From Hydrogenophilales bacterium (GTDB lineage Bacteria; Pseudomonadota; Gammaproteobacteria; Burkholderiales; Thiobacillaceae): DNA of 64,000 nt. Location: positions 1 through 64,000 of the forward strand of contig JAHFRD010000003.1 of the NCBI GenBank assembly GCA_023258975.1, given 5' to 3'. Of this stretch, positions 33,891 through 43,338 are shown in pieces. Position 1 is the stretch's first letter; the number at the start of each line of letters is the position of its first letter. A model generated the notes under the pieces. That model worked only from the letters and a program-made list of their open reading frames with translations, was not told the origin of the DNA and searched no databases. The translations under genes and the position numbers were made by a program.

Positions 33891-35270
33891 CTAGGCGGCC
33901 AGGCGATTGGGTGATCCGGATCGCGCGCGCGCCATTTCCAGGAAAGGGGCGATCCAGCCTTGCTCACCGGTTCCGCGACGATGGCAGTAGGCGGCGAGCA
34001 GATTGCGATACACATAGCCGTCACGCTGGCCGTCGATACCGTGCCCGCGTTTCACCTGGTATGCGTAATTAAGGCCGGGCGGCAGGTTTTCCAAGTGCGA
34101 GTAGTGAAATTCGTGCGCCGGGAGGGTTGTTTTCCGTGGCGCCCAGGGTGCGTGGTCCGTCTCCACCACCTCGGCATAGCCTCGGCCCACGGGACGGGCG
34201 GCCATGACCACATCTCCGGGCAGCACTCCGACCATCTCGCCGTGGCGTTCGCCCCAGCGAATCGAGCGCGCCAGGAACATGAGACCGCCACACTCGGCAT
34301 ATACGGGGAGCCCGGCTTCAATCTGACGCGCGATATCCGCGCGCAGGCCGGCATTGGCAGCCAACGCCTCAATGAACATCTCGGGGAAACCACCGCCCAG
34401 CAGGAGGCCATCCACCACCGGCAAGCGGGTATCTTCCAGACAATCCAGGGGAATCAATTCGACACCGGCCTGCGCCAGCGTATCGAGATCCTCCTGATAG
34501 TAGAAACCGAAGGCGCGGTCATGCGCGTAGGCGATACGCAGCCCGCCCCGTTTCGCCCGTATCGGCGCCGGTGGACGCAGAGTTGCCCTGGCCTGGCCGG
34601 CGATCTGCAACAGACGGTCGATATCCACCTGCGCGTCGATCAGGCTGGCAATGGCTTCGATGCGGGCGTCCGCCTCGGCCGCCTCATTTCCCGGCACCAG
34701 GCCAAGATGGCGCTCGGCGATGGCCATTTGCTCGCTCTTGTAGACCACGCCCAGGATCGGCACATCGGTATAGCGCGCGATCACCTCGCGCAGCTTGCCT
34801 TCATGGCGTGGCCCACCCACCTTGTTGAGAATGATTCCGGCGATATTCACGGCCGGATCGAAGGCCTGATAGCCCAGAATCAAGGGCGCGATGCCACGCG
34901 TCATGCCGATGGTGTCCAACACCAGAACCACTGGCGCGCCCAGCAGCTTGGCGAGCGCGGCGTTGCTGTTGGAACCTTCCACGTCCATGCCGTCGTACAG
35001 GCCCTTGTTGCCCTCGATCAGACTGATGTCCACCTCGCCGGCATGGCGCGCGAACAAGTCCTCGATCTCGGCCTCGCGCATCATGTGGAAGTCCAGGTTG
35101 TAACTGGCGCGACGGGCCGCCAGCCCATGCCAGATCGGATCAATGTAATCCGGGCCCTTCTTGAAGGCCTGCACCTTCAACCCGCGATTCGACAGGGCGC
35201 GGCAGAGCCCCAGCGTCAGCGTGGTCTTGCCCGAGGATTTATGGGCGGCGGAGAGGTACAAGTGAGGCAT
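33891..35270 (-). CDS. dsrN: DsrN, cobyrinate a,c-diamide synthase-like siroheme amidase
   Basis: 459 residues of the CbiA/CobB type. The N-terminal P-loop ATPase domain begins MPHLYLSAAHKSSGKTTLTL with an LIEGNKGLYDGMDVEGSNSN Walker B region. The C-terminal class I glutaminase domain has the nucleophilic Cys in GLPVYAECGGLMFLARSIRW and His in LPAHEFHYSHLENL. In a dsr context this is DsrN, thought to convert siroheme to siroamide for DsrAB. Absence of any other cobalamin gene nearby supports that reading. It is separated from dsrP by an intrinsic terminator. Confidence 0.9.
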   Translation of the reverse strand: MPHLYLSAAHKSSGKTTLTLGLCRALSNRGLKVQAFKKGPDYIDPIWHGLAARRASYNLDFHMMREAEIEDLFARHAGEVDISLIEGNKGLYDGMDVEGSNSNAALAKLLGAPVVLVLDTIGMTRGIAPLILGYQAFDPAVNIAGIILNKVGGPRHEGKLREVIARYTDVPILGVVYKSEQMAIAERHLGLVPGNEAAEADARIEAIASLIDAQVDIDRLLQIAGQARATLRPPAPIRAKRGGLRIAYAHDRAFGFYYQEDLDTLAQAGVELIPLDCLEDTRLPVVDGLLLGGGFPEMFIEALAANAGLRADIARQIEAGLPVYAECGGLMFLARSIRWGERHGEMVGVLPGDVVMAARPVGRGYAEVVETDHAPWAPRKTTLPAHEFHYSHLENLPPGLNYAYQVKRGHGIDGQRDGYVYRNLLAAYCHRRGTGEQGWIAPFLEMARARSGSPNRLAA

Positions 35271-35293
35271 GGCGAAATTTTACCGTCGTGAAA

Positions 35294-35326
35294 GCAAAAA
35301 GCCGACAAAGTTAGTCGGCTTTTTGC
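35294..35326. terminator. bidirectional intrinsic terminator between dsrP and dsrN
   Basis: Perfect 13-bp arms GCAAAAAGCCGAC and GTCGGCTTTTTGC around a 7-base loop. The T-run inside the arm makes it a rho-independent terminator in both directions. In the direction of dsr transcription it follows dsrP and precedes dsrN by about 24 bp. Confidence 0.85.
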
Positions 35327-35346
35327 AATTACAGGCCAGGCTCTGT

Positions 35347-36564
35347 TCAATCCGTGCTTCTGCGGGCCTGCAGGGTCTGGAAATCGTCCTGCGGCATGAA
35401 TTTGAACACCCGTACCGCAACCACGGTCAAGGTGAAGGTGACACCGACACCACCCAGGCCCAGCAGCCATTCATAGATGCCAGGATGGTAGGCATTGACC
35501 ACACCGTCATAGAAACTGCTCTGGACTTCATGGCCCGGGAACATCACCAGCGGGAAAGCCTGCCCCCCGACGATGGTGACGTACATCTGCGCGACACCGC
35601 CCAGGATCACCAGGAAGGGAGCCAGGAAACAGAAGCACATGGACTGCGCGTCCTTGGAACGGGGCATGAACAACAGAATCAAGGGCACGATGCCGCCAAT
35701 GACCACCTGGCCCACCCAGAACACCTTGGTGTAGATGCCGCCGTCGAGCAGGATGAAGCGCTCGAATTCCCACTGTTTGGCGAAGTAGAGGTTGGTCAGG
35801 TGGAAGACGATGGTGAAGTACAGCGATGCGCCGACGAAGACCGCCAGCAGATTCTTCATGCGCCGACGCACACCTTCATCCAACCTGAGACCGTTCCAGC
35901 GGTACATGGACGACTGCACCACCATGAAGATCGCGAGACCGTAGGCGAACGACATGATGACGAACATCGGCGCCATCAATGCCGAGTTATACCCGGCGCG
36001 CGCCACGAGGAAGCCGAAGATGGAACCGGTGGCTGTGGTCAGCGACAAGCGCCAGAAGAACGCCATGTAACCGACCGGCTTTGACCATGCCTTCAACTTG
36101 CGATCCATCAGGGTGATCAGGTACAGCCCCACAATGGCGAAGAAACCGTTGTAGAAGATCATGTTCCAGGCAAAGATGGACTTGAAGTTGTACTGGGTCA
36201 TGGCCACGACCAGGCGATCCGGGCGTCCCAGGTCGAGCACGAGCACGGCAAGGCCACCCGCCAGCAACGCCAGTGCCAGCATGCCGGACAGGGGCGCGCG
36301 GGACTTGTAGACCTGCTTGCCGAATACCGATCCGATCGAGGCCACGTTGAGCGCGCCCGAGGCGGCTACGATCAGGAACACGGCGAACACATGCGGCAAG
36401 CCCCAGACGATCTGGTTGTTCATCCCGGTGAGGATGTGGCCGTGGTGCTCCAGGGTAAAGAACGCGAACAGCGCGCCGAGTACCACCAGTCCGCCTAGAG
36501 CGAGCAAGGCAAAGAACTGTCCGGTGCGGCACTCGCCTTGGTTGATGCAGAGTTGCTGTGCCAT
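35347..36564 (-). CDS. dsrP: DsrP, NrfD-type integral membrane quinone-interacting subunit
   Basis: 405 residues, with ten or so hydrophobic helices (for example VFAVFLIVAASGALNVASIG, LALLAGGLAVLVLDLGRPDR, IFYNGFFAIVGLYLITLMDR). The Asp in the VLDLGRPDR turn is typical of the NrfD/PsrC family. It is the membrane anchor of the DsrMKJOP complex and exchanges electrons with the quinone pool. It starts 3 bp after the dsrO stop codon. Confidence 0.93.
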   Translation of the reverse strand: MAQQLCINQGECRTGQFFALLALGGLVVLGALFAFFTLEHHGHILTGMNNQIVWGLPHVFAVFLIVAASGALNVASIGSVFGKQVYKSRAPLSGMLALALLAGGLAVLVLDLGRPDRLVVAMTQYNFKSIFAWNMIFYNGFFAIVGLYLITLMDRKLKAWSKPVGYMAFFWRLSLTTATGSIFGFLVARAGYNSALMAPMFVIMSFAYGLAIFMVVQSSMYRWNGLRLDEGVRRRMKNLLAVFVGASLYFTIVFHLTNLYFAKQWEFERFILLDGGIYTKVFWVGQVVIGGIVPLILLFMPRSKDAQSMCFCFLAPFLVILGGVAQMYVTIVGGQAFPLVMFPGHEVQSSFYDGVVNAYHPGIYEWLLGLGGVGVTFTLTVVAVRVFKFMPQDDFQTLQARRSTD

Positions 36565-36567
36565 GTC

Positions 36568-37311
36568 TTAAATCCCTTGGTAACGGACGCCGGTATGGAG
36601 CGCGAGATCGGCCCGCACCTCTACACTGTCGCTGGACTTGAGCGCCTTGGAAACCTCGCTTTCAGGATCCTTGAGGTCGCCGAAGAGCATCGCTTTGTGG
36701 CCTTTGGTGTCGCAGGCCTCCACGCAAGCTGGCTTGTCGCCGCGATCCACGCGCTGCACGCAGAAGGTGCAGGACTCGACACAGCCCTTGCCACGCGGCA
36801 CTTCCGGGTTCTGGTCGGTGAGCGGTTCATGCACGAAAGAGCGCGCCTTGTAGGGGCAGGCCATCATGCAATAGCGGCAACCGATACAACTGTGCCGATC
36901 CACCAGGACGATGCCGTCCGCGCGTTTCATGGAAGCGCCGGTCGGGCAGACATCCACGCAGGGCGCGTTCTCGCAGTGCTGGCACAGCATGGGCAGGCTC
37001 TGCACGTAACCCGTGCGCAGATCCTTGATGTCGACCTTGCGGATCCATTGGCTGTCCTGCGGGCCGGTGTGTCCGGTGAGACCGTTCTCGGTGTTGCAAG
37101 CGGTGACACAATCGCTACAGCCATCGCCACACTTTGTGGTGTCGATCAGCATGCCCCAGCGTTGATTGCTGGAGGCGCCTTCCTCGGGGGCACGGCTCTG
37201 CGCGACTCCGAAAAAGAGCACACCGGGCCCGAGCGTCACGCCGGCCACCACCGCGCTGGTTTTCAGAAAGTGGCGACGATCTTCAAGCTTGGAGTTCATG
37301 GAATCACTCAT
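36568..37311 (-). CDS. dsrO: DsrO, periplasmic Fe-S ferredoxin-like subunit
   Basis: 247 residues from ATG 37311 (the open frame to 37989 is an artefact). A twin-arginine signal RRHFLKTSAVVAGVTLGPGV directs folded export. Several 4Fe-4S sites follow: CGDGCSDCVTAC, CQHCENAPCVDVCPTGASM, CIGCRYCMMACPYKAR and CTFCVQRVDRGDKPACVEAC. It passes electrons between the triheme DsrJ and the membrane protein DsrP. The start overlaps the dsrJ stop by 4 bp. Confidence 0.93.
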   Translation of the reverse strand: MSDSMNSKLEDRRHFLKTSAVVAGVTLGPGVLFFGVAQSRAPEEGASSNQRWGMLIDTTKCGDGCSDCVTACNTENGLTGHTGPQDSQWIRKVDIKDLRTGYVQSLPMLCQHCENAPCVDVCPTGASMKRADGIVLVDRHSCIGCRYCMMACPYKARSFVHEPLTDQNPEVPRGKGCVESCTFCVQRVDRGDKPACVEACDTKGHKAMLFGDLKDPESEVSKALKSSDSVEVRADLALHTGVRYQGI

Positions 37312-37769
37312 TGACGACCTCCACTGGAGGGCATGAGAGGGGAAACAGCGGGCTGCGCGGCTTGTCGCACGGAGTGCTTGCCGGGTTTCGTGGCATGGCA
37401 ATCCCAACAGTCGGGTTTGGCCCCCGCATAGCTGTGACAGGCCACGCAGAAATCCTCCTTCGAAGATGCGACGCTCCCTGTCTTGCCGCTGGCATGGCAC
37501 TCCACACAGGCTTTCAGGCTGTGTTTGGTGGTGCGGATACCCTGGCGCAAGGTCTCGTTGCGGTGATGCTTGAGCAATTCCATGTGATTGCGGCGCATGA
37601 ACGCCGTATCTTCCACACATTTCTCGCCCTTGCCTTTTTCCAGCTTGGGAAGTTCCACGCCAGCCGCCGCCTCGAACGACGGGGCGGCCATCAAGGCCGT
37701 CACGCCCAGGAGCACGGCGAGGCGTAGCCCCGCACGCAAATAACTGGCCAGTCTCGCCATGCCATTCAT
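37308..37769 (-). CDS. dsrJ: DsrJ, periplasmic triheme cytochrome c
   Basis: 153 residues from ATG 37769 (ATG 37760 also possible). An N-terminal membrane anchor (GLRLAVLLGVTALMAAPSFE) is followed by three CxxCH heme sites: CVECH, CVACH and CWDCH. EKCVEDTAFMRRNHMELLKH contains the Cys that in Allochromatium DsrJ serves as an unusual distal heme ligand. It is part of the periplasmic face of DsrMKJOP. It starts 9 bp after the dsrL stop. Confidence 0.92.
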   Translation of the reverse strand: MNGMARLASYLRAGLRLAVLLGVTALMAAPSFEAAAGVELPKLEKGKGEKCVEDTAFMRRNHMELLKHHRNETLRQGIRTTKHSLKACVECHASGKTGSVASSKEDFCVACHSYAGAKPDCWDCHATKPGKHSVRQAAQPAVSPLMPSSGGRQ

Positions 37770-37777
37770 CCTTTTTC

Positions 37778-39736
37778 TTACTCGCCCATGCCCATGAGAA
37801 TGTAGCCGGTCGGGCAAACGTCGGCACAAATGTGGCAGCCGATGCACTTGCTGTAGTCGGTATCGACGTAGCGGCCGGTGGTGGGGTTGTCTTTCTTCTT
37901 GACCTTGAACACGGCGGTCTGCGGACAGTAGACCACGCAGTTGTCGCACTCGAAGCAGAGGCCGCAGGACATGCAGCGCTTGGCTTCACCCACGGTCTGC
38001 TTCTCGTCCAGCGCGTGCAGGCGATCCTCGAAGTTGCCCAGGGCGGAGTTCTTGTCCAGCACGGTCACACCACGCTGATTGCGTGGAACGTTCAGGAAGT
38101 GGCCGAGGAACATCTCGGTGGACGGAATCACGTAACGGCCGGAACGGTCATCGTAGTTGTGCAGGACATCCTTCCATTCGGAAGTGCCCAACTCCTGGCC
38201 ATGGTGCTCCTTGTAATCGTGACCGGACTCAACCCATTTCCGAACCTGATCCCAGTGCGCCACATCGACTTTGGGGCGGCGTTCCAACTCTTCACCTTTC
38301 ATGAAGGCGTCGATGCCGTCGGCACAGATGCGGGCGTGGCCGATGGCGGTGGTCAGCAGGTGGGGACGGATCACGTCACCGGCGACGAAGACGTTCGGCT
38401 TATTGGGGAAGCGGTAATTCTTGTCGGCGCGGATCAGGCCATTGTTGTTGTTGAAGCTCTCCAGACCGGTGAAATCGACGGCCTGGCCGATGGCGGAGAC
38501 GATCAGGTCGCCGGTGATGTCGAACTCGGTGCCTTCCTTGATCTTGGTTTCCTTGCCGACCACCTCGAACTCGGCGACACGCAGCGCGGTGGCGCGACCG
38601 GAGGCATCCTTGATGACGGCGACGGGGGTGACGCCACCGATGATCTCGATACCCTCGGCCTTGGCCTGCTCGACTTCGTGCTTGTTGGCCGCCATCTTGT
38701 CGATGGTGGCGCGGGAGATCAGCACCACTTCAACGCCCATGCGCGCGGAGATGCTGGCGACGTCATGCGCGGTATGGCCGGCCAGCACCATTTCCGGCAG
38801 ATCGCTCGTGGAGGCGTTGGTCACCTTGCCGAGACGGCGGGCGACGGTCGCCACGTCGATGGAGGTATCACCGCCGCCGATGACCACGATCTTGTTGCCA
38901 ACGTGTTGCAGGCGGCCTTCGTTGAAGGCTCGCAGGAAAGCGGTCGCGGGCACGCAGTTGGGAGCGTCGGCGCCGTCCACCGGCAGGGTGCGGCCACCTT
39001 GCGCGCCCAGTGCCATCAGCACGGCGTCGTAGTCCTTCTCGATCTGCTCCATGCTGATGTCGGTGCCGATCCGGGTGTTCATGCGCGTCTCGACGCCCAT
39101 GTCGATGATGCGCTTGATTTCGCCATCGAGAACCTGGCGCGGGGTGCGGAAGCCGGGGATGCCGTAGCGCATCATGCCGCCGAGTTCGGCGTGGTCGTCA
39201 AAAATGGTGCAGCCGTGGCCCATGCGACGCAACTGGTAAGCGGCGGCCAGGCCGGCCGGGCCGCCACCGATGATGGCGACTTTCTTTCCGCTTTCGCTGG
39301 CCGGCTTCTCGAAGCCGATGTTGTTTTCCAGTGCCCAGTTGCCCAGGAAATGCTCGACGGAGTTGATACCGACGTTTTCTTCAACCTGATTGCGGTTGCA
39401 ACCGGACTCGCACGGCGCGGGGCAAACCCGGCCCATGACGGCGGGGAAAGGGTTGGCGCTGGTCAGGCGGCGGAAGGCGTATTCCTGCCAACTCTGGCCG
39501 CCGGTGGGCTTCTCGATGCCGCGCACGATGTTCAGGTAGCCGCGAATATCCTCGCCGGCGGGGCAGGATCCCTGGCAGGGGGGGGTGGAGTGCACGTACT
39601 CGGGGCACTTGTGGGTCCAGCCCGCCTGGAAAATCTTCTCCTGCGAACGGCGATAGCTACCTTCCTTCTCGCCGTCCTTGTAACGGCGCCAGGAGACACC
39701 CTCAGTTTTCTTTACGTCTTTGGAAGTGACCGACAT
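37778..39736 (-). CDS. dsrL: DsrL, iron-sulfur flavoprotein NAD(P)H oxidoreductase
   Basis: 652 residues of GltD/glutamate-synthase-small-subunit type. N-terminal Fe-S cysteines lie around TPPCQGSCPAGEDIRGYLNI and VCPAPCESGCNRNQV. The FAD-binding Rossmann fold is KVAIIGGGPAGLAAAYQLRR, the NAD(P)-binding one KIVVIGGGDTSIDVATVARR. At the C-terminus there are two 4Fe-4S sites (CMSCGLCFECDNCVVYCPQT; CIGCHICADVCPTGYI). It links DsrAB-released electrons to NAD(P)+ and is a hallmark of oxidative dsr pathways. Located between dsrK and dsrJ as in Allochromatium. Confidence 0.94.
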   Translation of the reverse strand: MSVTSKDVKKTEGVSWRRYKDGEKEGSYRRSQEKIFQAGWTHKCPEYVHSTPPCQGSCPAGEDIRGYLNIVRGIEKPTGGQSWQEYAFRRLTSANPFPAVMGRVCPAPCESGCNRNQVEENVGINSVEHFLGNWALENNIGFEKPASESGKKVAIIGGGPAGLAAAYQLRRMGHGCTIFDDHAELGGMMRYGIPGFRTPRQVLDGEIKRIIDMGVETRMNTRIGTDISMEQIEKDYDAVLMALGAQGGRTLPVDGADAPNCVPATAFLRAFNEGRLQHVGNKIVVIGGGDTSIDVATVARRLGKVTNASTSDLPEMVLAGHTAHDVASISARMGVEVVLISRATIDKMAANKHEVEQAKAEGIEIIGGVTPVAVIKDASGRATALRVAEFEVVGKETKIKEGTEFDITGDLIVSAIGQAVDFTGLESFNNNNGLIRADKNYRFPNKPNVFVAGDVIRPHLLTTAIGHARICADGIDAFMKGEELERRPKVDVAHWDQVRKWVESGHDYKEHHGQELGTSEWKDVLHNYDDRSGRYVIPSTEMFLGHFLNVPRNQRGVTVLDKNSALGNFEDRLHALDEKQTVGEAKRCMSCGLCFECDNCVVYCPQTAVFKVKKKDNPTTGRYVDTDYSKCIGCHICADVCPTGYILMGMGE

Positions 39737-39831
39737 CTTCGCTCTCCTATCTCAAGAATCGTGCGGCAGTACCGCTGTCTAACGCGTGTTTAACGCCAAT
39801 GCGCAGCCGACCTCAAGGTCGGCTGGCCTCA

Positions 39832-41355
39832 TCAATCCAGTTTGATGGCCGTGCTGACGAGCTGATGCACGCCACCGACCATGCTCCTGTCGAAACCGTA
39901 ATACGGTATTACCTTGGTGAACTGCGCCTTGCAGATTGCGCAGATCAGTCCCAGGAAGTTCACGCCGTTGTTCTGCACCACGTTATTGAACGCGTTCATG
40001 CGCGGCAGCGCGCCCTTCACCCGAACCTCGATCAAATCGTCGGTCAGCACACCACCACCGCCGCCACAGCAGAAAGTGGCTTCGCCGATGGTTTCCGGGG
40101 CCATGTCGTGGAAATTGTTGGCGACCGCCCGGATGATGTTGCGCGGGATCGTGAACTGGCCACCCGGCTCGTTACCCATGCGGGAGCCGCGCGCCACGTT
40201 GCAGGAATCGTGGAAGGTGATGATGCGATCATCGTTCAGCGACTTGTCGAACTTGAGCGTGCCCTTCTCGATCAGATCCCAGGTGTATTCGCAGATATGC
40301 ATCGGCTGCGGATAACGCGAATCGAGCTGGCTCTGCAGCTCGATCGAGAACGGATCGTTGCCGCCATAGCCGATGCCGGTGAGGGTATTCCAGAAGCTGT
40401 AGGCGACGCGCCACGCATGGCCGCACTCGCCGACGATGATGCGCTTGACGCCCAACTCCAGGGCGGCATCGCGAATGCGCATGGCAACCTTCTTCATGAC
40501 CTCGTAATTGCCGTTGAACAGGCCAAAATTGCCCGCCTCCGAGGCATGCGTGGACAGGGTCCAGGATGCGCCCGCCGCATGGAATACCTTGGCGTAGCCG
40601 ATCAGGGATTCGACGTGCGGTTCCGAGAAGAAGTCGGCCGAGGGGGTAATCAGCAGAATTTCAGCGCCCTTCACATCCAGAGGAATCTTGACCGGCACCC
40701 CGGTGTCCAGCTCGATGTCCTCTTCCAGTCCCAGCAGCGTGTCTTCCAGCGCGGGGCCGGGCAGGCCGAGGTTGTTACCGATTTTCTGAACCTTGGTCAG
40801 AATTTCGCTGGAATACTTCTGGCCCATGCCCACCGTGTTGAGAATCTCGCGGCCGGCCATGGTGATCTCGGCGGTGTCGATGCCATAGGGGCAATACACG
40901 GAACAGCGGCGGCACTCGGAACACTGGTGGTAATAGCTGTACCAGTCGGCCAGAGTCTCCTTGGTGAGATCTTCCGCGCCCACCAGCCAGGGAACGATCT
41001 TGCCGGGCAGCGTGAAATAGCGGCGATACACCTTGCGCATCAATTCCTGGCGCGCCACCGGCATGTTTTTCGGATCAGCCGTGCCCAGGAAATAATGGCA
41101 CTTGTCGGTACACGCGCCGCAATGCACGCAGGCATCCATGAATACGCGCAGGCTGCGATATTTGCCAAGCAAGTCACCCATCTTGTTGATGGCGCGCTCT
41201 TGCCAATCCTCGGTCAGTTCCCAGGGATAGCCCAGGAATTCCTGGCTGGCCTTGGCAGCCGGGAAGGATTTGACGTGCGCCATCGCCCCTTCCTTGATCT
41301 TGGGGACATCGGTGTATTCCGTCAGCTTGGGGACTTCAAATTCAGGACCAGCCAC
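39832..41355 (-). CDS. dsrK: DsrK, HdrD-like Fe-S subunit
   Basis: 507 residues. Two 4Fe-4S ferredoxin sites (CVHCGACTDKCHYF and CSECRRCSVYCPYGI) precede two CCG-type domains (TFHDSCNVARGSRMGNEPGG and ATFCCGGGGGVLTDDLIEVR) as in heterodisulfide reductase HdrD. It is the cytoplasmic subunit that oxidises or reduces the DsrC trisulfide/disulfide, working with the heme b protein DsrM. It starts 51 bp after dsrM. Confidence 0.94.
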   Translation of the reverse strand: MAGPEFEVPKLTEYTDVPKIKEGAMAHVKSFPAAKASQEFLGYPWELTEDWQERAINKMGDLLGKYRSLRVFMDACVHCGACTDKCHYFLGTADPKNMPVARQELMRKVYRRYFTLPGKIVPWLVGAEDLTKETLADWYSYYHQCSECRRCSVYCPYGIDTAEITMAGREILNTVGMGQKYSSEILTKVQKIGNNLGLPGPALEDTLLGLEEDIELDTGVPVKIPLDVKGAEILLITPSADFFSEPHVESLIGYAKVFHAAGASWTLSTHASEAGNFGLFNGNYEVMKKVAMRIRDAALELGVKRIIVGECGHAWRVAYSFWNTLTGIGYGGNDPFSIELQSQLDSRYPQPMHICEYTWDLIEKGTLKFDKSLNDDRIITFHDSCNVARGSRMGNEPGGQFTIPRNIIRAVANNFHDMAPETIGEATFCCGGGGGVLTDDLIEVRVKGALPRMNAFNNVVQNNGVNFLGLICAICKAQFTKVIPYYGFDRSMVGGVHQLVSTAIKLD

Positions 41356-41406
41356 AGTTGCTCCTTGCGTATCTCGTTGATTGTCGCGGACGTGCCGGAC
41401 TTATCC

Positions 41407-42138
41407 TTACTTACGCTCTGCCGCCGCCGCCCAGGGGGCGATCAGACGGGTCTCACGCGGGTTGTCAGCCTGGTTGCGGGTCGGGCTGAAGAAGATGCCC
41501 GGCGCGTGCAGCAACTTGCTCACGGGGAAGATGATCATCAGGATCGCCACCAGAGTCAGATGCACCAGCATCGGCCCATCGGTGGGTACCGGGTGCCAGT
41601 CGAAGGTCACCAGACCCAGCGCGAAAGCCTTGAGAGCGACAATGTCGGTATGCGACACGAAGGTCGTCATCATGCCGGAGGCGCCGATTCCGACCAGCAA
41701 CGCGAGCATGAGATGGTCGGACGGGGTGGAGATGTAACGTACACGGTCGACCAGAAAGCGGCGTGCCCACAGGCCCAGCAGCCCGGCGACCATCGCGAAA
41801 CTGGCGTATTTGCCATACGGCTGCACGAATTCAACCACGAACCACATCGGTTCCTGGAAATAGCGCACATGGCGCAACAGAACCAGGGCCAGGCCGATGT
41901 GAAACATCCAGCCGAAAACCCAGATCCATTTATTGGATTTGAACAGGGATTCGAACAGCACGACTTCGCGCGCCATCCGCAACGCCACGCCGCTATTGGT
42001 GATCGGCGCGGGCGTGGTGGGAATCTTGAGAGGCGCCGGGGTGCGGCTGTACTCGGTGATACGGTAGGCCACGCCGGCAATCAGCACGATCGCGGCAAAG
42101 TAATACAGGCCAATATAGAAAAGTGTCAACGTAGTCAT
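41407..42138 (-). CDS. dsrM: DsrM, membrane cytochrome b subunit
   Basis: 243 residues and about five or six transmembrane helices (LFYIGLYYFAAIVLIAGVAY; WIWVFGWMFHIGLALVLLRH; HLMLALLVGIGASGMMTTFV). Histidines in MFHIGLALVLLRH and in PMLVHLTLVAILMIIF are the likely heme b ligands. The NarI-like fold couples DsrK to the quinone pool. Located directly upstream of dsrK, as in all dsr operons. Confidence 0.92.
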   Translation of the reverse strand: MTTLTLFYIGLYYFAAIVLIAGVAYRITEYSRTPAPLKIPTTPAPITNSGVALRMAREVVLFESLFKSNKWIWVFGWMFHIGLALVLLRHVRYFQEPMWFVVEFVQPYGKYASFAMVAGLLGLWARRFLVDRVRYISTPSDHLMLALLVGIGASGMMTTFVSHTDIVALKAFALGLVTFDWHPVPTDGPMLVHLTLVAILMIIFPVSKLLHAPGIFFSPTRNQADNPRETRLIAPWAAAAERK

Positions 42139-42249
42139 CCGTTCCTCTGCTTCTGGCAGAACAACTCATTCCATTCCGGGTAATCCGGAACACGAACAGT
42201 GATCTTGGAACCGACGGGCCGAGGCCCGCCGGGGATCAATCGAGATTGA

Positions 42250-42585
42250 TCAGATACAGCCGGTCGGCTTGGGCAGGCCGGCGATCTTGCAGGCCTGCTT
42301 GGCGGGGCCGTAGGGGAACAACTCGTACAGGTACTTGTTGTTGCCCTTGTCCGCGCCCAGCTTCTTGGAAATCGCCTTGGTCAGCACGCGCACAGCGGGA
42401 GCGATTTGATACTCGTCGTAGTACTCGCGCAGGAAGTTGACCACTTCCCAATGGGAATCGGTCATTTCCACTTTTTCTTCCTGAGCCAGATATCCGGCGA
42501 TGTCCTGGTTCCAATCGGCCAGATTGGTCAGGTAGCCTTCCTCGTCGACTTCGAATGATTTGCCGGCAACTTCAACCATAGGCAT
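42250..42585 (-). CDS. dsrC: DsrC, sulfur-carrier protein
   Basis: 111 residues. The C-terminal arm carries both redox cysteines, Cys99 (AKQACKIAGL) and Cys110 (PKPTGCI), spaced 11 residues apart as in the functional DsrC of sulfur oxidisers and reducers. It accepts persulfidic sulfur from DsrEFH and presents it to DsrAB and DsrK. Compare with the cysteine-free paralogue at 47451. Confidence 0.96.
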   Translation of the reverse strand: MPMVEVAGKSFEVDEEGYLTNLADWNQDIAGYLAQEEKVEMTDSHWEVVNFLREYYDEYQIAPAVRVLTKAISKKLGADKGNNKYLYELFPYGPAKQACKIAGLPKPTGCI

Positions 42586-42608
42586 AGCGATACTCCTTGA
42601 GAAAATAA

Positions 42609-42914
42609 TTACAACCAGGACTGGCAGGTATTGTTCTCGGCCACGAGATCAACGAATCCGCCGTAATCCACGACTTTTACCCCGTCCAGCACACGAGCGG
42701 ACATACCGCGCGCATCGAGATCGGGACCGAGGGCATAAATCTGAAGGTCAGCCATGGCCGCCTGGATTTTCGCCGCCGCCACACTGCCCTGGGTCGCCGC
42801 ATAGACGGCATCCTCGATCAGCAATACGACGGAACCTTTGCTGGCCAGACGCAGGCAACTCTCGACAGAGTTGCGCTCCGTGGCCGATTTGTTAACGATA
42901 TGCAGCATGCTCAT
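42609..42914 (-). CDS. dsrH: DsrH, TusB-like sulfur-relay subunit
   Basis: 101 residues (MSMLHIVNKSATERNSVESC start), with Cys20 where the family's conserved cysteine lies and a second Cys near the C-terminus (NTCQSWL). It forms the DsrE2F2H2 hexamer, which hands sulfur to DsrC. 15 bp after dsrF. Confidence 0.92.
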   Translation of the reverse strand: MSMLHIVNKSATERNSVESCLRLASKGSVVLLIEDAVYAATQGSVAAAKIQAAMADLQIYALGPDLDARGMSARVLDGVKVVDYGGFVDLVAENNTCQSWL

Positions 42915-42929
42915 TTCCTCCGTGCTCCC

Positions 42930-43328
42930 TCAGTAGCTGATCACGATGTCTTGCTCAGCCATGAGATTGGCCATCTCGGCGCTGTCGAGCACGGTCACAT
43001 CCACGATCAGATCGTCCTCGGTCAGGCCACGAGCCTCCATGGACGCCTTTTCGACGTACAGCTTCTCAATGTCATAACCGTCCAGGGCGCGGTAGGTCCG
43101 GGAGAAGTCCTTGACCTCGATGCCCTTGGTGTTCATGCCCTTGATCAGTTCATAAACGCCATCGTCGGCAAACACCATGCTCACATCCTGATCGAAGGCG
43201 GCGGAAATCAGCACCACTTCCAGGCCCTCAAGGGCATAGATGGTGCCGTGCGGCGCCTTGCGGTTGACGAACATGAACTTCTTGACGACGCCTTCGCCGC
43301 CTTCCATGTCTTCCATCATGTCGCTCAT
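42930..43328 (-). CDS. dsrF: DsrF, TusC-like sulfur-relay subunit
   Basis: 132 residues. Core KKFMFVNRKAPHGTIYALEG and EVVLISAAFDQDVSMVFADD typical of the DsrF/TusC family; no catalytic cysteine is expected or seen. Structural subunit of DsrEFH. 10 bp after dsrE. Confidence 0.92.
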   Translation of the reverse strand: MSDMMEDMEGGEGVVKKFMFVNRKAPHGTIYALEGLEVVLISAAFDQDVSMVFADDGVYELIKGMNTKGIEVKDFSRTYRALDGYDIEKLYVEKASMEARGLTEDDLIVDVTVLDSAEMANLMAEQDIVISY

Positions 43329-43338
43329 TTCCTTTTCC

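Noticed and set aside
37832-42183. Two long plus-strand frames (653 and 794 codons) over dsrL-dsrK-dsrM
   Set aside because: Antisense shadows; translations lack any plausible domain while the minus-strand proteins are full length with all cofactor ligands.
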